A stretch of DNA of 64,000 nt from Sphingomonadaceae bacterium (GTDB lineage: Bacteria > Pseudomonadota > Alphaproteobacteria > Sphingomonadales > Sphingomonadaceae), in assembly GCA_029268145.1 (NCBI GenBank), contig JAJUHA010000007.1:1-64000 (forward strand), written 5' to 3'. A program made the translations under genes and the position numbers. Under the pieces are notes generated by a model, which had not been told where the DNA came from, ran no database searches, and was given only the letters and a program-made list of their open reading frames with translations. This document shows positions 26,650-36,374 of the stretch, in pieces (within the stretch, counting starts at the first letter, position 1; each line of letters begins with the position of its first letter).

Positions 26650-28023
26650 ATGACGAGAAGCTGGACCCCTTCCTCGTGGCGCACGGCCGAGGCGCGGCAG
26701 ATGCCCGCCTGGCCCGACCCGGCGCGCGCGGCGGCCGTCGAGGCCGAGATGCGGAGCTATCCGCCGCTCGTCTTCGCCGGCGAGGCGCGCGACCTCAAGG
26801 CGCGCCTGGCCGAGGTGGTGGCGGGCCGCGCCTTCCTGCTCCAGGGCGGGGACTGCGCCGAGAGCTTCGCCGAGTTCCACCCCAACACCATCCGCGACAC
26901 CTTCCGCGTGCTGCTGCAGATGGCCGTCACGCTTACCTTCGCCAGCCACATGCCGGTGGTGAAGGTGGGGCGCATGGCCGGGCAGTTCGCCAAGCCGCGC
27001 TCGGCCGACATGGAGGAGCAGGGCGGGGTGGCGCTCCCCTCCTACCGCGGCGACATCGTCAACGACATCGGCTTCGACCCCGAGGCCCGGGTGCCCGATC
27101 CCGAGCGGCAGAAGCGCGCCTACATGCAGGCGGCGGCCACGCTCAACCTGCTGCGCGCGCTTGCGACCGGGGGCTATGCCAATCTTCACCAGGTCCACAA
27201 GTGGAACCTCGACTTCATGGCCCGCTCGCCCTGGGCCGAGCGCTACGCCGAGGTGGCAACGCGGATCGGCGAGGCGCTCGCCTTCATGGAGGCATGCGGG
27301 ATCTCGCCCGACACGGTGCCGCAGCTCAAGGGCACCGAATTCTACACGAGCCACGAGGCGCTGCTCCTCGGCTACGAGGAAGCCATGACCCGGCAGGACA
27401 GCCTGACCGGCGACTGGGTGGACACCTCGGCCCATTTCCTCTGGATCGGGGACCGGACGCGCTTTCAAGGCTCGGCCCATGTCGAGTTCCTGCGCGGCGT
27501 GGTGAACCCCATCGGCATCAAGTGCGGGCCGACCCTCACGGCAGATGATCTCCTGCGCCTCATCGACACGCTCAATCCGGCGAACGAGCCCGGGCGCCTC
27601 ACCCTCATCTCCCGCTTCGGCGCCGACCGGGTGGAGGCGCATCTGCCCGGCCTCGTCCGCGCCGTCCGGCGCGAGGGACGGCATGTCGTCTGGTCGTGCG
27701 ATCCGATGCACGGCAACACCATCAAGTCCGCCTCGGGCCTCAAGACCCGGCCGTTCGATCGCATCCTCGCCGAGGTGCGGCAGGTGTTCGCCGTCCATCG
27801 CGCCGAAGGGACGCACCCGGGCGGAATCCACATCGAGATGACCGGCCAGAACGTGACCGAGTGCACGGGCGGCGCGATCGCGGTCACCGACGAGGCGCTG
27901 GCCGACCGCTACCACACCCACTGTGACCCGAGGCTCAATGCCAGCCAGGCGCTCGAGCTCGCCTTCCTGCTCGCCGAGGAGCTGGCCGAAGCGCGCAAGC
28001 GCCGCCCTGCCGCGGCAGCCTGA
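26650..28023 (+). CDS. 3-deoxy-7-phosphoheptulonate synthase, class II
   Basis: A 457-residue DAHP synthase that condenses PEP and erythrose-4-phosphate at the head of the shikimate pathway. Class II signatures are [12 protein letters not shown] (metal Cys), [35 protein letters not shown] and [10 protein letters not shown], with [12 protein letters not shown] near the C-terminus. The fold is the plant/mycobacterial type, unrelated in sequence to E. coli AroFGH. The ATG at 26650 is preferred over 26632. It converges with the phosphonate transporter across 7 bp. Confidence 0.95.
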   Translation: MTRSWTPSSWRTAEARQMPAWPDPARAAAVEAEMRSYPPLVFAGEARDLKARLAEVVAGRAFLLQGGDCAESFAEFHPNTIRDTFRVLLQMAVTLTFASHMPVVKVGRMAGQFAKPRSADMEEQGGVALPSYRGDIVNDIGFDPEARVPDPERQKRAYMQAAATLNLLRALATGGYANLHQVHKWNLDFMARSPWAERYAEVATRIGEALAFMEACGISPDTVPQLKGTEFYTSHEALLLGYEEAMTRQDSLTGDWVDTSAHFLWIGDRTRFQGSAHVEFLRGVVNPIGIKCGPTLTADDLLRLIDTLNPANEPGRLTLISRFGADRVEAHLPGLVRAVRREGRHVVWSCDPMHGNTIKSASGLKTRPFDRILAEVRQVFAVHRAEGTHPGGIHIEMTGQNVTECTGGAIAVTDEALADRYHTHCDPRLNASQALELAFLLAEELAEARKRRPAAAA

Positions 28024-28030
28024 GCCCCGC

Positions 28031-29509
28031 TCAGCCGATCCGGGCGCGGGCCCAGGCGCTGAACGCATCCACGGCGATCACGGCGAGCGCGAGGAGCAGC
28101 AGGATCGCGCCGACGACGTGCCAGTTCGACCAGTCGACGGCGAGCTTGAGCTCATGGCCGATGCCGCCGGCCCCCACGATCCCGAGCACCGAGGCAGCGC
28201 GGACATTGTATTCGAGCATGAAGAGCACCGATCCGGCGAGCGCGGGCAGCGCAACGGGCCAGACCGCGTGGACGAAGCGCTTCATGCCCGAGGCGCCGAG
28301 CTCGGCGAGCGCTCCCGCTGCCGCGGTCTCCGCCCCCTCGAACGCCTCGTAGAAGAACTTTGTGAGGTAGCCGACCGAGTAGGCGACGAGGCCGAGCACC
28401 CCGGCCATGGCACCGAGCCCGACGGCGGCGACGAACAGCAGCGCCCAGACGATCGAGGGCACCGCGCGCCAGAGGTTGAGGGCGGCGCGGACCGGCCAGC
28501 CGATCCAGGGCGGCACGATGTTGCGCGCAGCGAGTGCCGCCAGGGGCAGGGCGAGGACCGTTGCCAGTACGGTGCCGAGCACCGCCATGCGCAGCGTGTC
28601 GAGGAGCGAGGCGGCAAGCGCGCCCCAGGGGATCTCGCCGAGCTGGGCCGAGCTGGGGACGAGCCGGGCAAGGAAGCGCAGCGCCTCTGCGGCCGCGCCG
28701 TCGAGGCTGGCGGTCGCGCCGGCCATCACCCCCCAGGAGAGGGCGACGGCAAGCGCCGTGAGCGCGAGGAAGCTGGCGCCGGGTGGAAGCCGGGTGGCGC
28801 GCGCGGGGGCAGGGGGTGGCGGGGGCTGGGCCGCGGCGGCGCCGGGCGCGCCCGCGCCATGGGCGACGACATGGCCGGACTGGAGGCGGACGATGCTGTC
28901 GGCATGGGCTTGCGCCAGCGCGACATCGTGGAGGACCGAGACGAGGGTGAGGCCCCGCTCGCGCCGGAGCTCGTCGAGAAGCCCCATGATGGCCGCCGCA
29001 TTGGCCGGGTCGAGGCTCGCGACCGGCTCGTCGGCGAGCAGGATGTCGGGGTCCTGCATCAGCGCGCGGGCGATCGCCACCCGTTGCGCCTCGCCGCCCG
29101 AGAGGGTCCTGACTGGCGCGTCGAGTCGGTGGCCGAGGCCGACGCGGCGCAGCAGCGCTTCCGCGCGCTGGCGCTCCGCGGCCGGAAAGCGGAAGGACTG
29201 CAGCAGCGAGACCCGCGCGAGGCAGCCGTGCAGCACGTTCCGGAGCGCCGAGGCGCGCGGGACGAGGCGGAGATCCTGGTGGATGCGCGCCACCCGCCCG
29301 CCGATCTCGACCCGGCCGGCCGACGGCGCAAGCCGCCCCGCGAGCACGGCGACGAGCGAGGACTTGCCCGAGCCCGACGGGCCGATGAGCGCGACATGCG
29401 CGCCCTGCGGGACCTCGAGATCGACGCCGGCAAGCGCGCGCACTGCGCCCGCGGGCGTCGGATAGTCGAGGGTGAGCCCCGAGGCCCGGATGGCGACGGG
29501 CGCGGCTAT
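28031..29509 (-). CDS. Fused phosphonate ABC transporter ATPase-permease (PhnC-PhnE)
   Basis: One frame encodes both subunits. The ATPase half has GPSGSGKSSL (Walker A), TLSGGEAQRVAIARAL (signature) and ILLADEPVASLD (Walker B). It is followed by a Pro/Ala linker (PPPPPAPARA, coded at about 28805-28830). The permease half of about 260 residues has six hydrophobic segments and the PhnE loop GAGGIGHELK. No ATG, GTG or TTG is in frame where homology starts (VAIRASGLTLDY, codon at 29497). The choices are ATA at 29507-29509 overlapping the phnD stop, GTG at 29441-29443 (loses the first strand), or GTG at 29711-29713 deep in phnD. I report the ATA position as a boundary, not as a proven start. Confidence 0.8.
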   Translation of the reverse strand: MAAPVAIRASGLTLDYPTPAGAVRALAGVDLEVPQGAHVALIGPSGSGKSSLVAVLAGRLAPSAGRVEIGGRVARIHQDLRLVPRASALRNVLHGCLARVSLLQSFRFPAAERQRAEALLRRVGLGHRLDAPVRTLSGGEAQRVAIARALMQDPDILLADEPVASLDPANAAAIMGLLDELRRERGLTLVSVLHDVALAQAHADSIVRLQSGHVVAHGAGAPGAAAAQPPPPPAPARATRLPPGASFLALTALAVALSWGVMAGATASLDGAAAEALRFLARLVPSSAQLGEIPWGALAASLLDTLRMAVLGTVLATVLALPLAALAARNIVPPWIGWPVRAALNLWRAVPSIVWALLFVAAVGLGAMAGVLGLVAYSVGYLTKFFYEAFEGAETAAAGALAELGASGMKRFVHAVWPVALPALAGSVLFMLEYNVRAASVLGIVGAGGIGHELKLAVDWSNWHVVGAILLLLALAVIAVDAFSAWARARIG

Positions 29510-30432
29510 TTCACCAGCCCCGCGATGGGAAGCCCCGTCCGCTCGATGGCGCGGACCGTGGCTGCCACATGCCGGTTCTCGTCGACGATGGCGAGACCGG
29601 AGGCGCCATAGACGTCGGAGAGGAGCGCCGGGCTGGTTCGCGTCATGTCGAGGAGGGCCGCCTGCACCGCCTTCGCCTCGGCCGGCGTGAGCGCCGAAGA
29701 GACGGCGACGCAATGGGTGGGCACGCCCGGCGTGCGGGCGAGGATGCGCAGGCCTGCCTGCTTCGCCTCGGGGAGATAGACCGCCCGCTTCGGCCCCTCG
29801 ACCGTGTAGTCGGAGACGGCGCAGACATCGCCCCGGCCGGCGAGCAGCTGCTCGAGCGCCTGGGTGTAGCCGCCGGCGTAGGCGACCGAGCGGAACGCCT
29901 CCTCGGGCGGCTGCTTCGGCTTCAGCATGCCTTCCGCGATCATCCGGTCGTAGGGGAAGACGAAGCCCGAGGTGGAGGTGTTGGAGGTGAACACCATCCG
30001 GAGCGACTTCGCCTGCCGCTTCAGGTCGGCGAAGTTCCTGAGCGGGCTTTCCCGCGGCACGACGAAGACGCTGTCATAGTCGGTCCGGGCGCGGCCCCTC
30101 GTGTCGGTGCGGACTTCGGCGAGGATGAGCCGGGCGCCGCCGTCCCGCCTTGCGAGCAGGAAGGGGAGCGAGGAGAGCCAGGCGATGTCGGCGCGGCGCG
30201 AGACCAGCGCCTGGACGGAGGCGGCATAGGCGAGCGGCACCAGCACCTCGACCGGCCGGCCGAGCCGCCGGGTGAGCGCCTCCGTCATGTCGTCGGCCGC
30301 CCTGCGGATCTGCGCCGGGTCCTTCTGCGGCTGGAAGGCGAAGACGAGCGGGCGCTGCTGGGAGAGGGCCGGGGCGGCGAGGCCGAGGCCGGCCGCGGCG
30401 AGGAGCGAGCGGCGGTCGAACGAAGGAGTCAA
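29506..30432 (-). CDS. phnD: Phosphate/phosphite/phosphonate-binding periplasmic protein (PhnD type)
   Basis: A 308-residue solute-binding protein. The N-terminus has a signal peptide with paired Arg (DRRSLLAAAGLGLAAPALS, residues 6-24). PhnD-family features are FAFQPQKDPAQI, VPLAYAASVQALVSRRADIAWL, VFTSNTSTSGFVFP and VCAVSDYTVEG. Ligands in this family are phosphonates, phosphite or methylphosphonate; no lyase or phosphite dehydrogenase gene is nearby to say which. The start is TTG at 30430-30432 with AAAGG seven bases upstream. It leads the minus-strand unit phnD-phnCE, and diverges from the P450. Confidence 0.88.
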   Translation of the reverse strand: MTPSFDRRSLLAAAGLGLAAPALSQQRPLVFAFQPQKDPAQIRRAADDMTEALTRRLGRPVEVLVPLAYAASVQALVSRRADIAWLSSLPFLLARRDGGARLILAEVRTDTRGRARTDYDSVFVVPRESPLRNFADLKRQAKSLRMVFTSNTSTSGFVFPYDRMIAEGMLKPKQPPEEAFRSVAYAGGYTQALEQLLAGRGDVCAVSDYTVEGPKRAVYLPEAKQAGLRILARTPGVPTHCVAVSSALTPAEAKAVQAALLDMTRTSPALLSDVYGASGLAIVDENRHVAATVRAIERTGLPIAGLVK

Positions 30433-30575
30433 GGGCGGACCTTTCTGAGAACTGGTCGCAACTAGAGGCGTGTCTGGCCCGAGGCAAGCGCTTTTCCGCG
30501 CGCTTCGCGGCGGGCGCGTTGCAGCAGGCCTGCCGCATGCGTATATCTGGTCCGCACTTTTCCGGGAGTCGGCAG

Positions 30576-31952
30576 ATGAACGTGCCCGTCCGCGCCGAGG
30601 AGCTCTACCCCGCGCTCGCCCCCGTCACCTTCGAGCAGCTTGCCCATGTGCCGGGGCCGAAGCCGGCCAGGTCGCGCACGCTGCGCACCCTCCAGTTCCT
30701 GAAGGACCCGCGCGGCAGCATCAACCGGCTGGCCGAGGCCTATGGGCCGGTGTTCCGCCGGCAGGACCATTTCGGCTGGGGCGTGACGCTGCTCGGGCCC
30801 GAGGCCAATGAGCTGGTGCTGTTCAACAAGGACCGGATCTTCTCGTCCAAGCTCGGCTGGGATCCGGTGCTCGACAAGCTCTTCCCCAATGGCCTGATGC
30901 TGATGGACTTCGAGCATCACCGGCTGCACCGGAAGACGCTCTCGGTCGCGTTCAAGCCGGCGCCGATGCGGGCCTATCTGGACGGGCTGACCGAGGGCAT
31001 CGACCGCACGGTCGCCCGTTGGCCGGCCGATGCGCCGATGAAGTTCTACCCCGCGATCAAGGACCTGACGCTCGATCTCGCGGCCGGCTCCTTCCTCGGC
31101 GTGCCCTGGGGCCCCGAGGCGCGCGAAATCAACCGCGCCTTCATGGACATGGTGCTGGCGGCAGTGGCGGTGGTCAGGAAGCCGCTGCCCTTCACACAGA
31201 TGCGCCGCGGCGTGAAGGGCCGCGCCTACATGTCGGCCTATTTCGCCCGCGAGATCCCGAAGCGGCGCGGCCAGACAGCCGACGACATCTTCACCCAGAT
31301 CTGCAATGCCGAGGACGAGAACGGCAGGCTGCTGACCGATCAGGAAATCATCGATCACATGAACTTCCTGATGATGGCCGCGCACGACACGCTGACCTCG
31401 TCGCTCACCAGCCTCGTCTATTATCTCGGCATCAACCCCGAGTGGCAGGAGAAGCTGCGCGAGGAAGTGGACGGCGTCTCCGCCCGCCATGGCGCGCGGC
31501 TCCCGCACGAGGCGCTCGGCGAGCTCGAGCTGGTCGAGATGGCGTTCAAGGAGGCGCTGCGGCTGGTCCCGCCGGTGCCGATGATCCCGCGCCGGGCGCT
31601 CAGGGACTTCGAGTTCATGGGCTATCGCATCCCGGCCGGATCGGGCGTGGGGGTGAACCCGATGTACACCCACATGATGCCCGAGCACTGGCCCGATCCG
31701 GAGCGTTTCGACCCGCTGCGCTTCACCACCCAGATGTCGGCCAACCGGCACAAATATGCCTGGGTGCCCTTCGGTGGCGGCGCGCACATGTGCCTTGGCC
31801 TCCACTTCGCCTACATGCAGGCCAAGGCCTTCATGTTCCGCCTGCTCTCCGACCGGCGGATCCTCTTCCCCGAGGGCTATTGCGCCGAGTTCCGGATGGT
31901 GCCGATTCCGCGGCCGAAGGACGGGCTGCCCGTGTCGCTGCCGAAGCGGTGA
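30576..31952 (+). CDS. Cytochrome P450
   Basis: A 458-residue haem monooxygenase without membrane anchor. The I-helix oxygen-activating motif is MMAAHDTLTSS (about residues 267-277), the K-helix motif is KEALR, and the haem-binding loop FGGGAHMCLGLHFAYMQAK carries the axial Cys near residue 408. The start at 30576 has GGGAG at 30563-30567. It overlaps the next hydrolase gene by 4 bases (GTGA). Substrate and redox partner are not evident; no ferredoxin lies in the window. Confidence 0.94.
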   Translation: MNVPVRAEELYPALAPVTFEQLAHVPGPKPARSRTLRTLQFLKDPRGSINRLAEAYGPVFRRQDHFGWGVTLLGPEANELVLFNKDRIFSSKLGWDPVLDKLFPNGLMLMDFEHHRLHRKTLSVAFKPAPMRAYLDGLTEGIDRTVARWPADAPMKFYPAIKDLTLDLAAGSFLGVPWGPEAREINRAFMDMVLAAVAVVRKPLPFTQMRRGVKGRAYMSAYFAREIPKRRGQTADDIFTQICNAEDENGRLLTDQEIIDHMNFLMMAAHDTLTSSLTSLVYYLGINPEWQEKLREEVDGVSARHGARLPHEALGELELVEMAFKEALRLVPPVPMIPRRALRDFEFMGYRIPAGSGVGVNPMYTHMMPEHWPDPERFDPLRFTTQMSANRHKYAWVPFGGGAHMCLGLHFAYMQAKAFMFRLLSDRRILFPEGYCAEFRMVPIPRPKDGLPVSLPKR

Positions 31953-32935
31953 GGCGGCTCCTCGTCGGCCTCGCGGTCGCCGCCGGCCTCCTCGCGCTCG
32001 GCTTTCTTGCCCTGCGCACGCCCGACATTCCGGCCGAGACGCTGCGCGCCCGCTACGCCAGCCCGGCCTCGCGGTTCCTCGTGCTCGAGCCGGGCTTCGC
32101 CGTCCATGTCCGCGACGAGGGCCCGCGCGATGCCCCCGTCCTCCTCCTGCTGCACGGCTCCAACGCCTCGCTCCACACCTGGGAGCCGTGGGTCGCGCGG
32201 CTCGGGCGGGACCATCGGATCGTCAGCCTCGACCTTCAGGGCCATGGCCTCACCGGCCCCATCCCGTCCGGCTGCTACACCGGGACCTGCATGGCCGAGA
32301 CGGTCGAACGCGTGCGGGCGCGCCTGGGGATCGACCGGATGGTGGTCGGCGGCAACTCGATGGGCGGGCTGGTGGCCATCCGCTACGCGCTGGCCCACCC
32401 CGACCGAGTCTCGGCGCTCATCCTCGTCGACTCGGCCGGCGCCCGGTTCCGCACCGGCGGCAGCCGGCCGCTCGGCTTCCGGATCGCCGCAATGCCGGGC
32501 GCACGCACGCTGGCCGAGCACATCACGCCGCGCGCCATGATCGCGCGCTCGCTCGACCAGTCGACGAGCGTGAAGGCCGCCGCCACGCCCGAGAAGGTGG
32601 ACCGCTACTGGGAGCTGCTGCGCCACCCCGGCAACCGTGCCGCGACCATCGCCCGCTTCTCGGCCCCGCGCGAGCCGTTCGACGCGGAGACGCTGAAGCC
32701 GCTTGCCGCGCTTCCCGCCCTCATCCTCTGGGGCCGCGAGGACCGGCTCTTCCCACCCGAGGCCGCGCAATGGTTCAAGGCCGCGCTGCCGCAGGCCAGG
32801 CTCGTCATCCTCGACGGCGTCGGCCACATCCCGCAGGAGGAAGCGCCCGACGCGAGCGCCGAGGCCGCGCGCGCCTTCCTCGCGGTTCATGCACCGACGC
32901 CGGCGCGGATCGCGGCGCTTCAGTCCCCGGCCTGA
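31949..32935 (+). CDS. Membrane-anchored alpha/beta hydrolase
   Basis: A 328-residue hydrolase with an N-terminal hydrophobic segment ([19 protein letters not shown], about residues 4-22) that probably anchors it in the membrane. The oxyanion motif is LLLHGSNAS, the nucleophile elbow GGNSMGG, the acid in [10 protein letters not shown], and the His in VGHIPQEE. It starts with GTG inside the P450 stop, so the pair is likely to act together on a hydrophobic substrate. Its 3' end overlaps tgt by 16 bp in convergent orientation. Confidence 0.9.
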   Translation: MRRLLVGLAVAAGLLALGFLALRTPDIPAETLRARYASPASRFLVLEPGFAVHVRDEGPRDAPVLLLLHGSNASLHTWEPWVARLGRDHRIVSLDLQGHGLTGPIPSGCYTGTCMAETVERVRARLGIDRMVVGGNSMGGLVAIRYALAHPDRVSALILVDSAGARFRTGGSRPLGFRIAAMPGARTLAEHITPRAMIARSLDQSTSVKAAATPEKVDRYWELLRHPGNRAATIARFSAPREPFDAETLKPLAALPALILWGREDRLFPPEAAQWFKAALPQARLVILDGVGHIPQEEAPDASAEAARAFLAVHAPTPARIAALQSPA

Positions 32936-34035
32936 ACCCAGTCGCGGGCAAAGGCGGCCGCCCGGCCCTCGGCGATGGCCAGCCGGAGCCCCTGCATCAT
33001 CTGCTGATAGTGCCAGAGATTGTGCTCGGTCGTCAGCATCGGCCCGAGCATCTCGCCGGCCCGGAACAGATGGTGGAGATAGGCGCGGCTGAAGCGGGCG
33101 CAGACCGGGCAGGGGCAGCGCGGGTCGAGCGGCTCGGCGTCCTCGGCGAAGCGGGCGTTCCTGAGGTTGAGCGTGCCGCCTCGCGTGAAGGCCTGGGCGG
33201 TGCGGCCCGAACGGGTGGGAAGCACGCAGTCGAACATGTCGACGCCCCGCAGCACGGCGCCCAGGATGTCGGCGGGCTTGCCCACCCCCATCAGGTAGCG
33301 CGGCCGGTCCGCGGGGAGCTGGCCGGGCGCGTAGTCGAGCACCTCGAACATCGCCTGCTGGCCCTCGCCGACTGCAAGCCCGCCGATCGCATAGCCCTCG
33401 AAGCCGATCGCCACGAGCCGCTCGGCGGACTCGCGCCGGAGATCCGCGAACAGCGCCCCCTGCTGGATGCCGAACAGGGCTGCGCCCTGACCCTCCCGCC
33501 GCAGGAATGCGTCCCGGGAGCGTGCTGCCCAGCGCATCGAGAGCTGCATCGAGCGCGCGGCCGCCTCGTGGCTGGCCGGGTGCTTCGTGCATTCGTCGAA
33601 GGCCATGACGATGTCGCTTCCGAGCAGCCGCTGGATCTCGATGGAGCGTTCGGGGCTGACGAAGTGGCGCGAGCCGTCGAGGTGGGAGCGGAACTCCACG
33701 CCCTCCTCGCTGACCTTCACGAGATCGCCGAGGCTCATCACCTGGAAGCCGCCGGAGTCGGTCAGGATGGGGTGCGGCCAGTCCATGAAGCGGTGGAGGC
33801 CGCCGAGCCGTGCCACGCGCTCGGCGCCCGGGCGCAGCATGAGGTGGTAGGTGTTGCCGAGGAGGATGTCGGCGCCCGCGGCGCGGACGTCGGCCGGCTT
33901 CATGCCCTTGACGGTCGCCGCCGTTCCGACCGGCATGAAGGCGGGCGTCTGGATGGGCCCGCGCGGAGTCTCGAGCGTGCCGAGGCGGGCCCGGCCGTCG
34001 GTCGCGTGGACGGTGAAGCGGAAGGCCTCAGCCAT
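32920..34035 (-). CDS. tgt: tRNA-guanine(34) transglycosylase
   Basis: A 371-residue enzyme that swaps guanine for preQ1 in the anticodon wobble position. The catalytic Asp is in [12 protein letters not shown] (about residue 93), the nucleophile Asp in [11 protein letters not shown], and the zinc site CPCPVCARF with a His in EHNLWHY. Length is standard. The ATG at 34033-34035 overlaps the queA end by 8 bp. With queA and queF (2.9 kb) it forms the late queuosine pathway. Confidence 0.96.
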   Translation of the reverse strand: MAEAFRFTVHATDGRARLGTLETPRGPIQTPAFMPVGTAATVKGMKPADVRAAGADILLGNTYHLMLRPGAERVARLGGLHRFMDWPHPILTDSGGFQVMSLGDLVKVSEEGVEFRSHLDGSRHFVSPERSIEIQRLLGSDIVMAFDECTKHPASHEAAARSMQLSMRWAARSRDAFLRREGQGAALFGIQQGALFADLRRESAERLVAIGFEGYAIGGLAVGEGQQAMFEVLDYAPGQLPADRPRYLMGVGKPADILGAVLRGVDMFDCVLPTRSGRTAQAFTRGGTLNLRNARFAEDAEPLDPRCPCPVCARFSRAYLHHLFRAGEMLGPMLTTEHNLWHYQQMMQGLRLAIAEGRAAAFARDWVQAGD

Positions 34036-35044
34036 GGGGGAGGAGCAGCGAGCTGTCGCCATAGCTGTAGAAGCGGTAGCCGGTGCGGATGGCGTGGGCA
34101 TAGGCGGCCTGCATCCGCTCGAGGCCCATCAGCGCCGCGACCAGCATGAAGAGGGTCGATTTCGGCAGGTGGAAGTTCGTCATGAGCCCGTCGATGGCGC
34201 GGAAGCGGTGGCCAGGCGTGATGAAGAGGTCGGTCGTGCCGGTGAAGGGCTGGAGGCCCGAGGCCTCGAGCAGGCGCAGCGACGTGGTGCCGACGGCGAG
34301 GATCCGGCGCCCCTCGGCCCTCGCGGCGCGGAGCCGCGCGGCGACTTCGGGCGAAACGCTTCCCCACTCCGCGTGCATCCGGTGGTCCTCGGTGCGGCGC
34401 GCCTTCACGGGCAGGAAGGTGCCGGCGCCGACATGGAGCGTGACCGCCTCGCGGACGATGCCGGCAGCGTCGAGCCGGGCGAGCAGCTCGGGCGTGAAGT
34501 GGAGCCCGGCGGTGGGCGCGGCGACCGCGCCGTCCTTCGCGGCATAGACGGTCTGGTAGTCGGCCCGGTCGCGGGCGTCGATGGCGCGCCGGCGGGCGAT
34601 GTAGGGCGGGAGCGGCATGGCGCCCGCCCGCTCCAGCGCCGCCTCGAGCGGGCCGTCGCAGGCGAAGCGCCAGTGGACCTCGCCGTCGGCCAGCTTTTCC
34701 ACCACCTCGCCCTCGAGGCCCGCGCCGAAATCCACCCTGTCCCCGGGGCTGAGGCGCCGGGCGTTGCGCACGAGGGCGCGCCACTCGCGGGGCCCGAGGC
34801 GCAGATGCAGGGTGACGCCGATGGCCGCTGCGCCCTTGCGGCCGGACAGCTGGGCGGGGAGGACGCGGGTGTCGTTGAAGACCAGCACGTCGCCGGGGCG
34901 GAGCAGGGCCGGGAGGTCGCGGACCTGGTGGTCGGACAGGCCGGAGGGTGTCACGCGGAGCAGCCGGGCGGAATCGCGCGGGGCGGCCGGGCGGAGCGCG
35001 ATCCGGTCTTCGGGCAGGTCGAAGTCGAAGGCGGCGACGTCCAC
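34028..35044 (-). CDS. queA: S-adenosylmethionine:tRNA ribosyltransferase-isomerase
   Basis: A 338-residue enzyme that transfers the ribosyl part of SAM to preQ1-t[18 protein letters not shown] at the N-terminus, [28 protein letters not shown] (about residues 160-171), [11 protein letters not shown] and [17 protein letters not shown] are family motifs. The GTG start at 35042-35044 comes 3 bp after the isomerase stop. Order ppi-queA-tgt is compact, and overlaps suggest one transcript. Confidence 0.96.
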   Translation of the reverse strand: MDVAAFDFDLPEDRIALRPAAPRDSARLLRVTPSGLSDHQVRDLPALLRPGDVLVFNDTRVLPAQLSGRKGAAAIGVTLHLRLGPREWRALVRNARRLSPGDRVDFGAGLEGEVVEKLADGEVHWRFACDGPLEAALERAGAMPLPPYIARRRAIDARDRADYQTVYAAKDGAVAAPTAGLHFTPELLARLDAAGIVREAVTLHVGAGTFLPVKARRTEDHRMHAEWGSVSPEVAARLRAARAEGRRILAVGTTSLRLLEASGLQPFTGTTDLFITPGHRFRAIDGLMTNFHLPKSTLFMLVAALMGLERMQAAYAHAIRTGYRFYSYGDSSLLLPHG

Positions 35045-35047
35045 GGC

Positions 35048-35731
35048 TCAGGGCCGGGGTGGCGGAGGCAGGGCCGAGGGCGGCAGATCGGCCGGGAGCG
35101 CGGGGGCGGGCCTGGGGAAGGGCGGCGGCGGCTTGCCGTCGGCGGCGATCGAGGCCTGCAGGATCCGCGCCGGGTCGGCCGGCGGCTCGCCGCGGGGGAT
35201 GGCGTCCACCCATTCCATCCCCGCGATCACCCGGCCGAACACGGTGTACTGGCGGTCGAGCCGCAGGACGGGCTGGAAGGTGATGAAGAACTGGCTGTTG
35301 GCGCTGTCGCGATCCTCGGTGCGGGCCATGGAGACTGCGCCGCGCATGTGGGGGAGGTTGTTGAACTCGGCCTTGAGGTCGGGAAGCTCCGAGCCACCCT
35401 CGCCGGTGCCCTTCGGGTCGCCGGTCTGGGCCATGAAGCCCTCGATCACGCGGTGGAAGACGAGACCGTCGTAGAAGCCGCGCCGCACCAGCGTCTTCAC
35501 CCGCTCGACATGGGCGGGGGCCGCGTCGGGCCGCAGCAGGATGGTGACCCGGCCTCCGGTCGAGAGGTCGAGGTAGAGGATGTTCTCGGGGTCGTTCGGG
35601 TCGGGCCGTGGAACGCTGCTTCCCGGCCTTGCGCCCGGCGTTCCGGGCGGCGGCGGTTCCGCCGGCGCCGCCGCCAGCAGCGGCGGGGCGAGCAGGGCGG
35701 CAAGGCCGAGAAGGGCGATGCGGCGGCGCAT
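35048..35731 (-). CDS. Peptidylprolyl isomerase, cyclophilin type, exported
   Basis: A 227-residue cyclophilin with a signal peptide (IALLGLAALLAPPLLAAAPA). Domain motifs are VERVKTLVRRGFYDGLVFHRVIEGFMAQTGDP (about residues 74-105, catalytic Arg in FHRVI) and NSQFFITFQPV, then FGRVIAGMEWVD. A Pro-rich C-terminal tail of about 40 residues is unusual. It should assist folding in the periplasm. coaD precedes it by 14 bp, queA follows by 3 bp. Confidence 0.92.
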   Translation of the reverse strand: MRRRIALLGLAALLAPPLLAAAPAEPPPPGTPGARPGSSVPRPDPNDPENILYLDLSTGGRVTILLRPDAAPAHVERVKTLVRRGFYDGLVFHRVIEGFMAQTGDPKGTGEGGSELPDLKAEFNNLPHMRGAVSMARTEDRDSANSQFFITFQPVLRLDRQYTVFGRVIAGMEWVDAIPRGEPPADPARILQASIAADGKPPPPFPRPAPALPADLPPSALPPPPRP

Positions 35732-35745
35732 GGTGCAGCGCCGGG

Positions 35746-36279
35746 TCAGGCCGCGCCGGTGACGCGACGCTGAACGACGCCCTGCTCCGCAAGCCGGCGG
35801 GTGACGTCGGCGGCGATTGCCGGGCTCACGAACCGGTCGATCGCACCCCCGTAGCTGGCGATCTCCTTGACCAGGCGCGAGGCGATCGGCTGGAGCGCCA
35901 CGTCAGCCATCAGGAAGACCGTTTCGATCGTGCTCGAGAGCTGCTGGTTCATGCCCGCCATCTGGAACTCATATTCGAAGTCGGCAACCGCCCTGAGGCC
36001 GCGGATGATGACCTGGGCGCCGACCGACTCGGCGAAGTGGATGAGCAGCGCATCGAAGGGCACGACCTCGACATTGGCGAGGCCCGCCGTCTCGCGGCGG
36101 ACATGGGCAACCCGCTCGTCAAGCGTGAACAGCGGCGACTTGGACGGATTCGTGGCCACGCCGACGATGAGCCTGTCGACCAGCTTCGCCCCGCGGCGGA
36201 TGATGTCCATGTGGCCGAGCGTGACCGGATCGAAGGTGCCGGGATAGACCCCGACCACGGTCTTGCCCACCTCCGTCAC
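35746..36279 (-). CDS. coaD: Phosphopantetheine adenylyltransferase
   Basis: A 177-residue nucleotidyltransferase for the penultimate step of CoA synthesis. YPGTFDPVTLGHMDIIRRG (T/HxGH motif, residues 13-31), FTLDERVAHVRRE and RGLRAVADFEYEFQMAGMNQ are decisive. The start is GTG at 36277-36279, with an AGGGGGGA site upstream; a second in-frame GTG at 36270 is possible. The 14-bp tandem repeat at 36304-36374 lies just upstream. Confidence 0.95.
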   Translation of the reverse strand: MTEVGKTVVGVYPGTFDPVTLGHMDIIRRGAKLVDRLIVGVATNPSKSPLFTLDERVAHVRRETAGLANVEVVPFDALLIHFAESVGAQVIIRGLRAVADFEYEFQMAGMNQQLSSTIETVFLMADVALQPIASRLVKEIASYGGAIDRFVSPAIAADVTRRLAEQGVVQRRVTGAA

Positions 36280-36303
36280 TGGTCCCCCCTCACGGATCGC
36301 GCC

Positions 36304-36374
36304 TCAATGGTCGTGCGCCAATGGTCGTGCGCCAATGGTCGTGCGTCAATGGTCGTGCGTCAATGGTCGCGCTC
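36304..36374. repeat. 14-bp tandem repeat, five copies, between ispA and coaD
   Basis: Units begin at 36305, 36319, 36333, 36347 and 36361 with consensus CAATGGTCGTGCGY. The first four are nearly identical (C/T variation at the junction); the fifth diverges inside ispA. On the minus strand the unit repeats the last codons and TGA of ispA (GACCATTGA). Period 14 is not a multiple of 3, so each added copy falls outside the gene. Confidence 0.93.

Noticed and set aside
26053-28068. 671-codon minus-strand frame opposite the DAHP synthase
   Set aside because: The plus strand encodes an unmistakable enzyme; the opposite frame has no similarity.
33851-35773. 640-codon plus-strand frame opposite tgt, queA and ppi
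   Set aside because: Shadow of three well-supported minus-strand genes.
36304-36374. Possible CRISPR array at the short repeat
   Set aside because: Units are 14 bp and contiguous, with no spacers and no cas genes.
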